A DNA stretch of 64,000 nucleotides from Pseudobdellovibrionaceae bacterium (lineage in GTDB: Bacteria; Bdellovibrionota; FAC87; UBA2466; JACKAF01). A program made the position numbers and the translations under genes. The notes under the pieces are model-generated. The model saw only the letters and a program-made list of their open reading frames with translations, did no database searches and was not told the origin of the DNA. The stretch spans positions 731,215 through 795,214 of the forward strand of contig JACKAF010000001.1 in assembly GCA_020635235.1 (NCBI GenBank), read 5' to 3'. Below are positions 63,046 to 64,000 of this stretch, in pieces. Position 1 is the first letter of the stretch. Every line of letters starts with the position of its first letter.

Positions 63046-63134
63046 GTAACAACAGGGCGTTGTAAGGGATTGTTGTAGCAGGGGATTGTTCGGGACGGAA
63101 GTAGAAAATCAGCTTTGGGGTTGTTTTCGGACCC

Positions 63135-64000
63135 TTACCACCGGCCCAAGGGCATGAGGGGGATGTGGACGTTAAAGTGCTGCCCCATCCCATTGATGGG
63201 CCTAAAAGCCGCGTTGTTTAGCTCGGGATCTTGGTTCGGGCCAGGAAGAGTTTGGAAGGGATTGGGCATATTCGCGGGCGTTCGAGGCTCCTGCAGTAGC
63301 GGGCAGGCCCCTTGGAACACATAGAAGCCGTCCTTGTTCTTGACCTTAATATTTAGTGAATCCGCCAAGTCCTCTAAAACCTTATCGAGAGTCTTGGGTT
63401 CCTTGTCATTGTACTCATTGAAGCTGAAATCAACGTAGCGCTGTAGGCACGATCGATCCATAGAATGCCCAAAAGGGGTCTGGCCTTTGTCGCGACTGAT
63501 GTGGGCCTTCAAAGTGTGGATCACGTCCTTGACCGGGAAATTTGAAACCACCATCCGCTGGATGCGAATCTTTTCCATTGAGTTTTCGGAGTCTGTTTGT
63601 GCTTCCGGTTCCGCATTCACTGGCAGCGCAATATCGGCCAGTTCAATTTCTAGCGCTGCTTCGATGGGTTGGGTGAAGTTTGTTCTAAAAAGATCAGCTC
63701 GTCCACGTGCCCAGACTTTACCATCGATTCCGCTGATAACCGACGACAAGGCATTTTGAACTGGCAACTGAATGTCTTGATCCGAAGCCACGGTCAACAG
63801 AACCATGTTTCCCGACGGGGAAATTTGAAGATCATAGCTACTGAGTTCTAACTCTCTTCGTGTTTTAAACGTATTTTCCAATTCCTGGACGGCGATCTTC
63901 TGCGAGCGTTTAAGTAGCTGTGGCGTAGGCTCATCGATCATGAGTTGAACGGTTGCGGTATATTGCTCGCGCGCATTGGGCGATTTTGGTGTATCCGCCA
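63135..64000 (-). CDS. orphan protein, 3' part only
   Basis: The reading frame is open to the window end, so the N-terminus is outside; 288 residues are visible. No stop occurs upstream of the Met at 63941, and the sequence before it (KSPNAREQYTATVQL) reads as normal protein. The middle part, VVSNFPVKDVIHTLKAHISR then TLDKVLEDLADSLNIKVKNK and DGFYVF, resembles the small alpha-beta STN/secretin N-terminal fold. C-terminal 40 residues are Pro/Asn-rich. It may be an envelope protein; assignment weak. Confidence 0.6.
   Translation of the reverse strand, partial: ADTPKSPNAREQYTATVQLMIDEPTPQLLKRSQKIAVQELENTFKTRRELELSSYDLQISPSGNMVLLTVASDQDIQLPVQNALSSVISGIDGKVWARGRADLFRTNFTQPIEAALEIELADIALPVNAEPEAQTDSENSMEKIRIQRMVVSNFPVKDVIHTLKAHISRDKGQTPFGHSMDRSCLQRYVDFSFNEYNDKEPKTLDKVLEDLADSLNIKVKNKDGFYVFQGACPLLQEPRTPANMPNPFQTLPGPNQDPELNNAAFRPINGMGQHFNVHIPLMPLGRW

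Noticed and set aside
1..64000. CRISPR arrays, insertion sequences, integrase or attachment sites, rRNA
   Set aside because: None seen: no regularly spaced direct repeats, transposase motifs or rRNA signature sequences were found by reading.

Overview
The window looks like chromosomal DNA of a Gram-negative bacterium of the Bdellovibrionota/Myxococcota type (former Deltaproteobacteria), most likely Bdellovibrionota. The main pointers are a condensed Glt/Nfs-like envelope cluster (beta-barrel, TPR proteins, TPR lipoprotein, FHA-TonB protein), a MerR gene behind pheST, many secreted orphan proteins, the composition, and an ArsC-like selenoprotein. This assignment rests on gene content read by eye, not on a search. 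No rRNA, CRISPR array, insertion sequence or prophage was seen.

Layout. 1-2.9 kb: a stretch with no intact gene; 950-2158 is recognisably cinA broken by many small indels, flanked by unreadable or Lys-rich sequence. 2.9-7.1 kb: a small orphan protein, mtnA, an ECF-like sigma factor with its probable anti-sigma partner, and a glutamine-dependent NAD synthetase overlapping them. 7.2-17.7 kb: one long, tightly packed operon behind a good sigma70-like promoter: cupredoxin, a small COX2-like membrane hairpin, heme A synthesis (ctaA, ctaB), an ABC-2 exporter, a Sco1 copper chaperone, then carotenoid synthesis (crtY, crtE, crtI, crtB) and an unknown membrane protein. 17.8-26.8 kb: an outer-membrane protein, a DUF3095 protein next to Ku, a small polysaccharide group (methyltransferase, glycosyltransferase, UDP-GlcNAc 2-epimerase), and LigD. 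Ku and LigD make a two-component NHEJ system. 26.9-30.7 kb: hybrid histidine kinase, DUF493 protein, a secreted orphan. 30.7-38.5 kb: tRNA-Pro(AGG) and the thrS-infC-rpmI-rplT-pheS-pheT-merR operon on the minus strand. 38.6-47.4 kb: the Glt/Nfs-like envelope machine. 47.4-57.3 kb: OPT transporter, several secreted proteins, a single-heme c-type protein, the putative selenoprotein, a sigma54-controlled secreted protein, and a fatty-acid-hydroxylase/SDR fusion. 57.4-61.2 kb: a sulfur group (Crp/Fnr regulator, persulfide dioxygenase, rhodanese, TauE/SafE exporter, thioredoxin-reductase-like flavoprotein). 61.3-64 kb: MscS channel, a secreted protein, tRNA-Gly(GCC) and the 3' part of an orphan gene that runs off the window.

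The most notable signals are: (1) a UGA codon exactly at the first Cys of a CxxC active site, followed at the right distance by a SECIS-like hairpin (53445-53795); (2) the single-cluster version of the Glt machine; (3) the hydroxylase-reductase fusion; (4) a textbook -24/-12 promoter at 53953-53968 with a palindrome upstream; (5) the respiratory-assembly plus carotenoid operon with an unknown His/Glu-rich membrane protein at its end.
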